DNA of 64,000 nucleotides from Exobasidium rhododendri (lineage: Eukaryota > Basidiomycota > Exobasidiomycetes > Exobasidiales > Exobasidiaceae). The notes under the pieces were generated by a model that was given only the letters and a program-made list of their open reading frames with translations, had not been told where the DNA came from and did no database searches. This document shows positions 45,645-55,585 of the stretch, piece after piece (position 1 is the stretch's first letter; each line of letters opens with the position of its first letter). The stretch spans positions 2,852,001-2,916,000 of the forward strand of contig CP110630.1 of the NCBI GenBank assembly GCA_026210745.1, written 5' to 3'. Position numbers and translations under genes: made by a program.

Positions 45645-47973
45645 ATGTCAGACGAACCTCCGATCATGAACGAAGCGACTGCTCCGATTGCTCCTAGCGT
45701 TCCTACCACGGGCTCAAGCGCCCCTGCAGAACGTCACCTTACCCACGAGAGCGCTCACCATTTAAAGTGGGGAGAAATTCAAGTCAGTGGCTTTGCACCT
45801 GATGCAACGAACGACGGTGGCCTCTCCGATGTCGATGGAGACGGGGATTCCCTTACCACTCGTAATAGAGAAGACCGTCGAAGGAAAATGACCAAAAATC
45901 GATCTGAGGAGCTGCTTCACGCTGAAGCCAGAAGGATTCAAAGCAAGCGACGATACCTCTATCGAAAGCCTAGAGCCTTGCAATACTTTCGAGGCAGTAT
46001 CCTGGTGCGGTCGAACGATGAAAGAAGTAGTGGGCGACTGGAACTCTTCTTTGATCTCACTTTCGTTGGCATCATTGCTGTGTTGGCAGAAGAAGTCATC
46101 GAAGAGCCCACGGGGGCAAGCTTAGTCAGATACCTGATCACCTATACTGCTGCTTACTTAGTCTGGCAGTAAGTCGGAAGCACAGCTTTGCACATCCTAT
46201 CACTAAGGTCATGACGCTTACTCTTGTCTCTTTGTTTTTTACTCCCTGGCCACGATAGATGGATGAGAGAGATTGTGAGTGTCGATCGCGCATGACTCAC
46301 CCTTTTAACGTTCTTCACTAAATGAAAAATCCCCCTCTGTCAGTTCAACGCTTTCTATAAAGATGACCTCAGTCAGAAGATCCTTGTCCTATTTGTGGTA
46401 GCATGCCTCGTCATATACGGCAACAATGCGCCACAAGCTCAACAGAATCTATCGCAAGGTCCTGCTCGAGCCGCTGCTATTGGAAGCTACTTGCTTGCCG
46501 AGTTTTCTCTCTTCGCTTCCTTTTTCTACTACTCGTTCCACGTCAAGCCCTATCGAGCTCAACTCCGGGCTCACTCGTTTGCGTGGCTGCTATCAAGTGC
46601 TATCTGGATTGCGTGCATCTTTGTCGACGTGAAAAGCGCGATTATCATGGCTGTCTTTGCGTTAGCCTTTGAGTATGGGGCCTGGCTTTTCTGCTATACC
46701 ATTGCTTTCAAGAAGCTCTTCCGATTGCGATACTCAAGTGCCCTGAATATCGAGCATGAGATTGAACGATTCAACGACTTCTTCACGTTAGTCATTGGAG
46801 AATTTCTGTATTCGATCGTCTCTAGAAGCCCGGCTCGACTGGGAGTTCACATAGCAGCGGGCAGAGCGATTCTAGCCGTCATAATCGCCTTCTGCTTTCA
46901 GGTGCGTATGGGAAGAGGTGCCCGTCCAGACAATCACTCGATGCCGTGACTGTGCTCGCTAATTACCCCCACTCAGCTTCTATACATGCAAGGCGCAGGC
47001 TCCAATCGGATCACACACCCAATTCGCTATGTGAGTGTTCCTCTCCTCTTTTAGCGCAGCAGACGACAGACCTCCTACTTTACTGAGTATATGTCCTAGA
47101 AATGGCTCAATGGCATCCTATACTTTACACTACACCTACCTCTCGTGTCTGCAATGACACTCTGCGGAGATTCGATGGCTGACCTGGTTCGTGACGAACA
47201 TGTCAGTAATTCGATTCGCTGGATTGCTTGCGAAACATATGCGATTAGTATGATAGCACTTTGGTCACTGGCCATGATCGAACACGAACGTGATGCGAGG
47301 GGAGAACTATGGCTGCCAAAGGTATGCAACTGAGCAGCAGCCCGTCGTCTTCGGTACCCCGTTTCCCATGCTGACTTTACTGTTGTGATTTTCTCCCTTG
47401 GACTTGCCTTACCGTTCGCAGCTGGCTCGTCTAGCTCCAAGACTAATCGCAGGTGTCGTGGCCATCTTCTTACCCTTCACACATCAAGGTTCAGAAGACG
47501 AAGCAGCAGCAGCAGCAGCAGAAATTGGCGCAGAGGGGATTGCTCGTCTCGTCATCCGGGTCGACGAGAGCGGCGTGGAGGCATCAGGTTCAAATCGCGG
47601 TATCGACATCAACACGACAAGACTACTGGGCATACTCGCCGCCTTGTCCTTCTTTACCATTCTTTGGGAGCATGTCACATGTTTAGATGGCCCGAACGCT
47701 GTCGAAGAATGTGCCAATGAAGACTTCTTGAGTAAAGCAGACGATGGACATACTCCCAAAGCAGCACTCTCGACGCCAAAATGGAGAGGTGATTGCGACA
47801 ACCGGGAAGGAGACTACTTTTATTTGCTGTCGCTAATATCTCCCTTCTTTTTCTCCCGGCAGGCTTTCCTACACTGGTCGAGCCTGGGTCCGGCAGCTTT
47901 GATCGGACCCATCAGCGTGAACGTCGTACTACTGCGTCGGATGGGAAAGATATTGTACACACAGAGTCGCTAG
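45645..47973 (+). CDS. Low-temperature-requirement A (LtrA) family membrane protein
   Basis: This is a polytopic membrane protein of the LtrA family, whose biochemical role is not established. The exons are 45645-46168, 46259-46274, 46344-46901, 46977-47030, 47100-47321 and 47422-47973, giving 641 aa if the last exon is read through. A hydrophilic N-terminus of about 130 residues precedes the family signature RLELFFDLTFVGIIAVLAEE. About ten hydrophobic helices follow, with IERFNDFFTLVIGEF matching the family's second conserved block. Exon 2 is only 16 nt (QWMREI). Near the 3' end, 47789-47862 looks like an intron with a good branch/acceptor (GCTAAT...CGGCAG) but a weak donor (GTGATT). Reading through it gives a final helix; splicing it gives a hydrophilic tail ending at 47981. 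Confidence 0.75.
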
Positions 47974-48134
47974 AGACCTGACACTCGTCAATTCGCACTA
48001 CCACCACTACTACTACTACTACTGCTTCTATCATGTTGCGGCCAATGCTGTGCTGTGCTGTACTATACAAATGATGGAAGGGAGAGGACGACGACGACGA
48101 CGAATCTGGATATATCTCTCACGCGAGCAATACT

Positions 48135-50210
48135 TCAGGCTCCTGCTACTACATGTGCACCTACCAACCTGACAATCGATTGCACAGCATCGAACATGCC
48201 AAGCTTCGTCTGGAGATTACTTTCCCATTCTTTGATGGTCGTTTGTAAGTCTCGCTCGGTCTCATCCCTTTCTTGATGCCTGCCGAGGTGATCAGATAGC
48301 CTTGCTTGAACGTACAGCACATCCGATAGCTCCTTCACCATGTGGCACTCTTGGAAAGCCAATTTTGCTCTTTGCAGCCAAGGAAAGATACTCTCCACCT
48401 CCATCTTCTCGTGCTTGTGTAATGTGAGTAGTATCCTGGCATACACCCACGCTCCCAATCCCCGCATCTCTACGCTGCTTTCAACGAGAAGTTGAGGCAT
48501 GATGCCATCCATGAGCTCTCTCGACCGTGTGACATTCCCCAAGGCTAAAAGAGACTCTGCACACTCTACTACACCCTTTCTGTACATGGGAAAGAGATCA
48601 GAATCTGCCGCTCTTCTCATCACCTGCGCGGCCATTTGCAGAGATGTCGCCGGTTCCCTTCCATCCAGCCTAATCTCCCGTGCTTCTTTGAGCTCGCCTA
48701 GTAGCTCTTGACCGAGCGTCGTACCCTGTTTCCGATCGAAGGAGGCTTCATTTGGCTCTGAAAAGACCTCTTCATCATTCCAGACCTTTCCCATGTCTCC
48801 TTCCACCTCTCTAGCAACTTCTGGTCGCAGCGCTCGGATGGCATTCATAGTCTTTGCCGAGTCGACGTGCAATGAAGCGCTATACAGCGCTCTCCAAACT
48901 TGAGCTTGCCAGGATGTGAATCCAACCATGTCAAGAGATTGTAGTAGCCGGTTTTGAAGGAGCGTACTAATGGCTTCATCGTACCTGCCTTCTTCTGTCA
49001 ATCTTTGACTTTGCAAGATCATTGTCGGTAAAGCAAGCTGTTCAGACTCAGTAAAGGCGAGCATCCTCCTCTCTTCAAAGCAAGCTTCTTGACAGGCGGA
49101 AGTATTACTAGCAACACCAACTCGAGACCACAAGTCCGCTTCACACAGGCAACATTCAGCAAATTCCTTCGAAGGAGCGCCTTGATCAGTGTCGATCGCC
49201 TTTCCTTTGCTCTTGCTTTTGCCTTGATGTATGAGCTCTCCAAGACCAGCTAGAATAGGAAGAAGGGGTTGCCCTGCATCGACTAGACTCTCCAAGTGCC
49301 AGAGATCTTGTAAAGAGAATGAAGGCTTGCTTCTCGACAAGATTACATCGTCGCCTTGATGGTAACCACGGACATCTTCATGATCGATACGTCGAAGCAA
49401 ATCATCGCAAGCTGAAATGCAGGACAGATCATTGACACCTCTTGAGAGGCGGAGAGATTCTTCTAGCGATGATCGAGCTGATTCATATGCCTTTGTAAGG
49501 TAATGAAATGTGGCATTTCTGAGCAGGTTCTCCTGAAGAGAATAGTTGCTGGAGTCTAGCGGAAATTGATCAAAGAAGCCTTCCAGTTCTGCTCGAGCCA
49601 TGGAATAGTCTCCTCTTTTCAGAGCTGAAGGACCCAGAGTCTGCTTTTGGTCCCTATCAACCCCGCTTGTAGAATGGTCGGATTTCCCCTCTACCCACCT
49701 TTGTAACGCCCGCACCACTTTTGCGAATTCGTCGTCTTCAAGGGCAAAATATTGCTCCAAGCAATGCTGCAAATAATGACCAAATGGAGATTGCTCGTCA
49801 ATCTTCCTCTCGGCGGGCTTGATGGTCACATTGTGCACCTCGTCGTAAAGCTCTTCGGTCATGAGTAAACGCTCTACTTTAGTGAAGAATTCGTGAAGTC
49901 CTGAAAATGAGCTGCTTTCACGCACAACATTCTCGATACGTTGTGTCCACATGCTGACCTCACGATCACTGTCAGGAGCGTGGTCTTGATTCAGAGCGGC
50001 CGAAAGTATTGAAAGAAAAGATTCCAGGCTGGGGCTAGGTGCGTCTACGTCAAAGATGAGCCGGGTCGTATGACTTAAGAGACGAGAGAGCAGTGGTCCA
50101 GCTTCATTCAGCGAGTCTTCTCGAACGTAAAAGTAGAGGAGAGCGCATGTAGCCACGCTGTGACTCTGTATGCTCTGCACGGACTGCTTCGCAAGATTGG
50201 ACGACGTCAT
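48135..50210 (-). CDS. APC5: Anaphase-promoting complex subunit 5
   Basis: Apc5 is a TPR-like scaffold of the APC/C platform that supports Apc1, Apc4 and the TPR lobe. The gene is one frame of 691 aa starting at the ATG giving MTSSNLAKQSVQS (a GTG two codons upstream is not used). The Apc5 signature block is GDYSMARAELEGFFDQFP, then LLRNATFHYLTKAYESARSS and LEESLRLSRGVNDLSCISAC. Successive helical repeats follow to the C-terminus (EEGRYDEAISTLLQ, ALGNVTRSRELMDGI, LLTLHKHEKMEVE). An acidic/Lys-rich loop lies near residues 330-350. Length is near human APC5 (755). The gene is divergent from the EI24-like gene and convergent with the LtrA gene (161 bases). Confidence 0.87.
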   Translation of the reverse strand: MTSSNLAKQSVQSIQSHSVATCALLYFYVREDSLNEAGPLLSRLLSHTTRLIFDVDAPSPSLESFLSILSAALNQDHAPDSDREVSMWTQRIENVVRESSSFSGLHEFFTKVERLLMTEELYDEVHNVTIKPAERKIDEQSPFGHYLQHCLEQYFALEDDEFAKVVRALQRWVEGKSDHSTSGVDRDQKQTLGPSALKRGDYSMARAELEGFFDQFPLDSSNYSLQENLLRNATFHYLTKAYESARSSLEESLRLSRGVNDLSCISACDDLLRRIDHEDVRGYHQGDDVILSRSKPSFSLQDLWHLESLVDAGQPLLPILAGLGELIHQGKSKSKGKAIDTDQGAPSKEFAECCLCEADLWSRVGVASNTSACQEACFEERRMLAFTESEQLALPTMILQSQRLTEEGRYDEAISTLLQNRLLQSLDMVGFTSWQAQVWRALYSASLHVDSAKTMNAIRALRPEVAREVEGDMGKVWNDEEVFSEPNEASFDRKQGTTLGQELLGELKEAREIRLDGREPATSLQMAAQVMRRAADSDLFPMYRKGVVECAESLLALGNVTRSRELMDGIMPQLLVESSVEMRGLGAWVYARILLTLHKHEKMEVESIFPWLQRAKLAFQECHMVKELSDVLYVQARLSDHLGRHQERDETERDLQTTIKEWESNLQTKLGMFDAVQSIVRLVGAHVVAGA

Positions 50211-50487
50211 TCCCACGCACAGTCGACCGGCTACTGGGCCAAAAGCAGCAGGGACGAAGGACTGTGTCGTTCTCTCAAGATGGCCGGGAGAAGAACACAG
50301 GGATTCACCACAACAGAAACGAACGCGTAGCTAGCTCTACGTGCAACTGACTAGTCTGCAGAAAATTAGACTGGTCTGTGCATCAAGTCTTGTCTTGTCA
50401 GTGAGAACATTGTTGCTTCTCTTTGAAATCATCCCCAAACGCCTAGAAGTGGAGAAAGACTTTGCCTGCCCACTTCCTTCTCCAATA

Positions 50488-51771
50488 ATGCCGCAAGAGA
50501 CCCTCAACTTTCCGCCTCTCTACTGTGCTGTGGGTGCATACAGACTCGCTCACGATCCGCTTCTGTGGAAACCAATGTGGGCAGATTGTCGAGATGCGGC
50601 CAAAAAGGCGGGATTGGTAGCGGTCGCTTGGGCAGTCCTGACCTGGCCTCTACAGAAGTTGTTCGTCTATTACTTTATGCGAGGTAGTGCTAAGGTCTCG
50701 GGCATGTCAGCGTGAGTGGTGCATGTGACTAAGGTTGGCAATGCTTGGTGGAACTCATTATTCCGTCTGCTTTGATCAATGCCAGGCTGTATCATTCGGT
50801 CAGCACGACTGCGGATAAGATTGATGGCAGGAATGACTCGCGCTTCTTGGGATTTGGCTTGCCCTCGCTCACTACATTTGCAGCTATGATGTTTGTCTTG
50901 GGGCAATGCCACACCATCATGGAATTCTGGATGCGAAGAAAGTTGAAGGCGTGCAGAGGTCGAGCGTACGAAGCTACTGTTCAGTCGAGGGGAAAGCCGG
51001 CAGAATGGTGGACACCTTACTATGAAGAATGGGAAGAGCCTCCGTACGACAAGGCCAAGAACAACACTCAAAAGCAGAAACTATACATGAGACTCGCATC
51101 GCCACTGATTCGAATCTTCATTCTTCGAGTAGCTCTGCTGCCGCTTGACTTCGTGCCCTTTCTTGGTCTAATGGTTTCCTCGGCAATCCGATCGCTGACA
51201 ATGGGCAGGCAACTTCACACTCTGCTGTTCGCTCACAAGAAAATGACAGCTCTACAGATAGAGCTCTGGGTAACGGAGCGCCAGTTCCAATACCGTGCTT
51301 TCGGTTTGACAGCTTCTCTCTTGGAAAGTTTTCCCATTTTGGGCATTGCTTTTAGCATCAGCAATCGAGTAGGCGCAGCAATGTGAGTTGCAGTGGTATC
51401 ACGCAACGCAGCGAGAATATCTGAATGAAACTCTTGTGACTCTCCGCAGGTATGCTCATGATTTGGAAAAGAGACAACAAGCAGTCCGATCTGGTACTAT
51501 TCAGAAACTCCCTCGTAGCGAGACACACTCGTCTCATCCAAAATTGCCCTTCACACCTCAAGAGAGTGACGTCGCGTTTCCTGGAGGAATGTCATCCTCT
51601 ACAAAAGCCCCTCATCCTGATGCTCCACCAGCATATTCCATATCAGAAGCCACCGAAATGATCGGCGGTAGCGGCGGGCCAGCAGATCAAGTGAATGATG
51701 TGCCAGCACGCAAGCAGGAGACTGATTTCAGAAAAAGGAAGGTTCCCCCCCTTCCAACGAGCAGAGGGTGA
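50488..51771 (+). CDS. EI24/RRT8-like integral membrane protein
   Basis: This is a fungal multi-pass membrane protein. The exons are 50488-50711, 50786-51382 and 51450-51771, giving 380 aa; the second junction splits the Met codon of AAMYAHDLEKR. Hydrophobic segments lie at about residues 38-60 (AGLVAVAWAVLTWPLQKLF), 95-115 (LTTFAAMMFVLGQC), 180-205 (RVALLPLDFVPFLGLMVSS) and 245-270 (LTASLLESFPILGIAFSIS). The pattern of long amphipathic helices ending in an ILGIAF-N-VGAA block resembles the EI24 fold and yeast Rrt8/Lds proteins, which sit on ER or lipid-droplet membranes. That link is by general resemblance. The C-terminal 100 residues are Pro/Ser-rich and polar. Confidence 0.6.
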
Positions 51772-51903
51772 GCGGCATTTTTTTTTCTCGCTGAGAAATG
51801 CGACGAACACACCTAAAATCTGTCATTGTCTATGAAATGAAATGTTATAAAACTACAATGCAGCTTGAATGTCTAATGTACAGTGAGGCTCTCATCTTTA
51901 CTG

Positions 51904-53058
51904 TCAATCGAAAGCCAATTTCCTTGCCACTTGTTTTCTCTCCTCGATTGTGGCAGGACTCGCTTCCCCGTGCCCTCTCTTCCTTGTCAGGTTGGCTGCA
52001 TTCAGTTGACCGGCTGCAGTGTCAGCGATTGTTCTGTTGCGATCCTTGACTTCGCTATTGGACAGAAGAGGATGCACGGTAGAAGAGTCAACTTCGTCGC
52101 TGACATGTCGTGGTAGTTTGCTGAAGTGAGTAGGGACGGGCGCTGAACGGAAATATTGGTGATGCAAGGCTTCCCGTGCGCCTATTCGTCTGTTTGGGTC
52201 AAACTGCAGCAGCTTTTGCAGTAGGTCAATGGAGTCCGGCGAGGCAGCTGGAAAGACGGATCGGAGAGGACTACCAGGATTCTGCTCCAATGGCATGTAA
52301 GTCGGAAGCGATTTGTGACCCGGCCAGTCTTTCTCTGTAGGCGTTCCAAGCAACTGACACATCATCGAAATCTGTTGTATATCAGATTGACCTGCGAAAA
52401 GCGGCACTCGAAGTAGTAGCTCGCCCATGATGCACCCGACAGACCACATATCAATCGCTGGAGAGTAGAATTTTGCTCCAAAGAAGAGTTCCAACGGTCG
52501 ATACCACGAAGTCACGACCAACGAAGTCATCCGAACACCAGGATCCGCTAATTCTCGAGCCATGCCGAAATCAGCGATTTTGAGCTCACCAGTCGGAGAG
52601 ATGAGCAGATTGTTGGGCTTCAGATCTCGATGAAGAAAGAAATGACAATGACAGTATTCGAGACCTCTCAGTAGCATAGCCATCCAACTTTTTATATCGG
52701 CCGGCGCAAATACAATTTCCTTGTCTTTGATCAATCTCTCCAAATCGGTGTCCAAGTATTCCAGCACCAGATTGAGGCTGGGGGTGTTGGAGCCCGATGA
52801 AAAGCAATCTACCAATCGAATGACGTTGTTGTGCTGTAGTTCCCTCAACACCTTCACTTCTCGGATGGCAGAGATGTCCATCCCATCACCTGAATTGGCC
52901 ACTTTGATCTTCTTGATGGCCACCTTCTCTCCCGTCTTTATGTTCTTGGCAAGGAAGACAGCCGCATATGTACCTTCTCCCACCTTTGCCAATTTTTGAT
53001 ACGACCCTCGAATAGCATTGTTGCTCTCTGTGAGCGACAGCATTGATTTGGTGGGCAT
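51904..53058 (-). CDS. KIN28: TFIIH-associated cyclin-dependent kinase Kin28/CDK7
   Basis: This CDK phosphorylates Ser5/Ser7 of the RNA polymerase II CTD in TFIIH. The gene is one frame of 384 aa. The glycine loop is GEGTYAAVF, the catalytic Lys is K49 in VAIKKIK, the alpha-C Glu is E67, the HRD loop is HRDLKPNN (D145), and DFG is D163 in DFGMAR. T178 is the expected activation-loop threonine. The following motif reads VVTSWYRPLELFFGAK where CDKs have VVTRWYRAPEL, so APE is replaced by PLE and the preceding Arg by Ser. The block DMWSVGCIMGELLLRVPLF and DLLQKLLQFDPNRRI are typical of CDK7. A tail of about 70 residues follows the kinase core. CDK7 identity rests on AIDMWSVGCI-LLLR and the FGAK context. 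Confidence 0.88.
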   Translation of the reverse strand: MPTKSMLSLTESNNAIRGSYQKLAKVGEGTYAAVFLAKNIKTGEKVAIKKIKVANSGDGMDISAIREVKVLRELQHNNVIRLVDCFSSGSNTPSLNLVLEYLDTDLERLIKDKEIVFAPADIKSWMAMLLRGLEYCHCHFFLHRDLKPNNLLISPTGELKIADFGMARELADPGVRMTSLVVTSWYRPLELFFGAKFYSPAIDMWSVGCIMGELLLRVPLFAGQSDIQQISMMCQLLGTPTEKDWPGHKSLPTYMPLEQNPGSPLRSVFPAASPDSIDLLQKLLQFDPNRRIGAREALHHQYFRSAPVPTHFSKLPRHVSDEVDSSTVHPLLSNSEVKDRNRTIADTAAGQLNAANLTRKRGHGEASPATIEERKQVARKLAFD

Positions 53059-53325
53059 CGCCCCACTACTCCTTGGGAACTCTTGGATCTGCAGCGCGGC
53101 ACTCGAAGGGGTTTGGAAAGAGGGGGTGTGCGCAACGGCAATGCAAGGTGGAAATGTGAAGGTGGCTTTCGATCACACGTGGAATCAAGCTAAGATCTTC
53201 TCAACTTTAACGGACTATGTTCCTCAACGCGCCTCTTTTATGTATACTTGCGGTCTGGCCTTGCGTTTGGTCCTTACTCCTCCCTCCCTCTGCTACACCA
53301 GCTCAGCTTTCATTCAGACGTCGTC

Positions 53326-55304
53326 ATGGACAGGCCTAGACGATCAGCCAGAGCTTCGAATGCTCCTCAATTGGGGTATCCTGCCCCGGCTTTCACGTCT
53401 CAACCTCCCCCGACATCCCGATTGTCTACCTCGTCTTCATCGTCGCGTCTAGCAACTCCCATGGCAGGTAGTGGTGTTGGAAGTGCTGCGAGTGGTACTA
53501 ATTTCAACTACAGCAACGGGGTGCCCCCCAATGGATCTTCTCAGTTCTATGGTACACCTCCGCTTGGTTACGGCGCTGGTCAGTCAACTCCTCCGATGGG
53601 AAGTAGAAACACTCTCTCCTCGTTTCCTATCAGCAAGTCATCTGCCCCGGTACCTCCTCAAGTTCGTATAGGACCTGGTCAAGCTCGTCATACTACGTTT
53701 GCTTCTCGAGCTCGACAAGGTATCAGCACGTTGATGCAACCATTACCCACCGGTCCTGATTTCAACGATCCCCTTAAGATTGGCAGCTCAGGGCTAGGTA
53801 TGGACTATGGTACAACGGAGAGAACTCGCGGTGGTGGGACACGAAGAAGAGCGGCTGCGGGTATGACATACTACGGCGAAGACGGCAGTGACTTTGAGGA
53901 AGAAGAGGAAGCGGATACGAACGGTGCAGGCTCCCCATCCAAGGGCAACACTCCACTTGCAGCGGAAGAAGAAGAGGAAAGACCAGGAGCATTGCTAGGC
54001 ATGCCACCGTCGGGCAACAAAATTATAGCGAAGCGAGCGCATCGAACTCACCCTTTTTACGTGTCTGAGGGTGACTTGAATGAACAAGCAGATCTGCAGG
54101 AGTTTTTGATACCCATTCGAATTGAACTCGAGACAGAATCGCATCGTGTCAAGGATGTGTTTTCTTGGAACATGCGTGAACACATCATCAAACCAAAAGA
54201 CTTTGCTCGGGTCTTTGTTCGCGACTTGGATCTGCCTCCAGATCCGTATACCAGCCTGGTAGAACAAGCAATCATCGACCAGATCAAGCTTGCAGAACAA
54301 AGTGGAATCGATCTCGTCGATATTGGGCCGGCTGCTGGAGGACCTTTTGCCTCCAGAAAGGATGCGAAGAGAAAGCGAGATGCTCGAAGTTGGGACTGGG
54401 GCATCAGAAGACGCAGGGAAAAGGTCAGAGAAGATGACGCTTTGGAGCTGAAGGCAGCAAGGTGGGACACAGAGGGTAAATTTGGCGACTTTGAAGACGA
54501 TATCAGGGTCATCATTGACGTGAGTGGGGATGAGGGTGAAGCCTTTAAGACTAGAATGCTAACGTGCTCCTGATTACGCATGAACAGTACGATGTCCAAA
54601 TCTACAAGCATCATTTACGAGATCGATTGGAGTGGGATCTGTGCTCACCTTTGACGCCAGACGCCTTTGCTGCTCAACTTGCCAAGGACCTCTGCTTGTC
54701 TGGTGAAGCGCTTCCAATCATTTCGAATGCTGTTCGAGAGCAACTACTGTACCATCATCGCTCGGCTATTGAACTGGATCTCATCGGGAAAGGGACTGAA
54801 TACGCTCGATGGCAGCAAGAGATTGAAGATGCCGAAAGAGAGGAAGCAGAGAACGCGAGGAGACGATGGCTAGGGCAACCGATCCTATCCCTCAAGCCTC
54901 TGCAGATGATGCAAGAAGAACAAGAGGAAGAGAGTGAAGTGTTGGGTCCAAGGAGGAGAAGAGCAGTTGGAGGAGACGAGCTACTTCCGGTGTCGTCTTC
55001 TCAACAACTACAGGACGAATCAAGAGTCGTCACACCAACGCCCACGCCCAAGACAAACGTGATTTTGAGGACTCCTGCTCAGAGGAAAGGGATCGCAGAG
55101 TACTTTCAACATCAACTAACGGAAAAGGGACCAAGACGACTAGAAGGCGTTTGGAGAGATTACTACGATTCGAGAGAATTTGGGCCTTTGATTGAGAAGC
55201 TGACTGATGACGATCTGGAAAGAATCGAGCAAGAGGCCATTCGAGCCAGTAGGAGAGGCAGAAGAGATCAGCAAAGGAACGTCGGAAGGAGGAGGAGGGG
55301 CTGA
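53326..55304 (+). CDS. SFH1: SNF5/INI1-family chromatin-remodelling subunit (Sfh1-like)
   Basis: This is the SNF5-domain core subunit of an RSC or SWI/SNF remodeller. The exons are 53326-54519 and 54588-55304, giving 636 aa; the intron falls between the two SNF5 repeats. A Ser/Pro/Gly-rich N-terminus and an acidic/basic linker (DFEEEEEAD, EEEEER) precede repeat 1, LIPIRIELETESHRVKDVF, SWNMREHIIKPKDFARVFVR and DLDLP. Repeat 2 is YDVQIYKHHLRDRLEWDL with AAQLAKDLCLSGEA and YHHRSAIELDLIGKGT. A charged C-terminus follows. The modest size and lack of a Q-rich N-terminus favour Sfh1 (RSC) over Snf5, but this is not certain. The gene is divergent from KIN28 across 267 bases. Confidence 0.85.
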
Positions 55305-55585
55305 AGTAGCAAGTGCATCCCTTGAGGCAACGTCTTTCTCTCTAGTGTACTTTTCCTTTGTCTCTCTTAGCCAGCATTCGAACGAAAAATGAGATGACAC
55401 CCTACAAATCGATTGAATCAGGAAGAAGTGCGTTGTATGAGATACGGTCGAGATCGGGTATGTGTATTTGTGATGGGGAGAGAGAGTTCGAAAGGAACAA
55501 GGAGGAGCGGCAGGGAGGAAAGGGAGAGGTAAGAATAACCTCTCTGTGTGCGTCAGTGCGTGCAAGGTCTTTGAAGAAAGCATCT

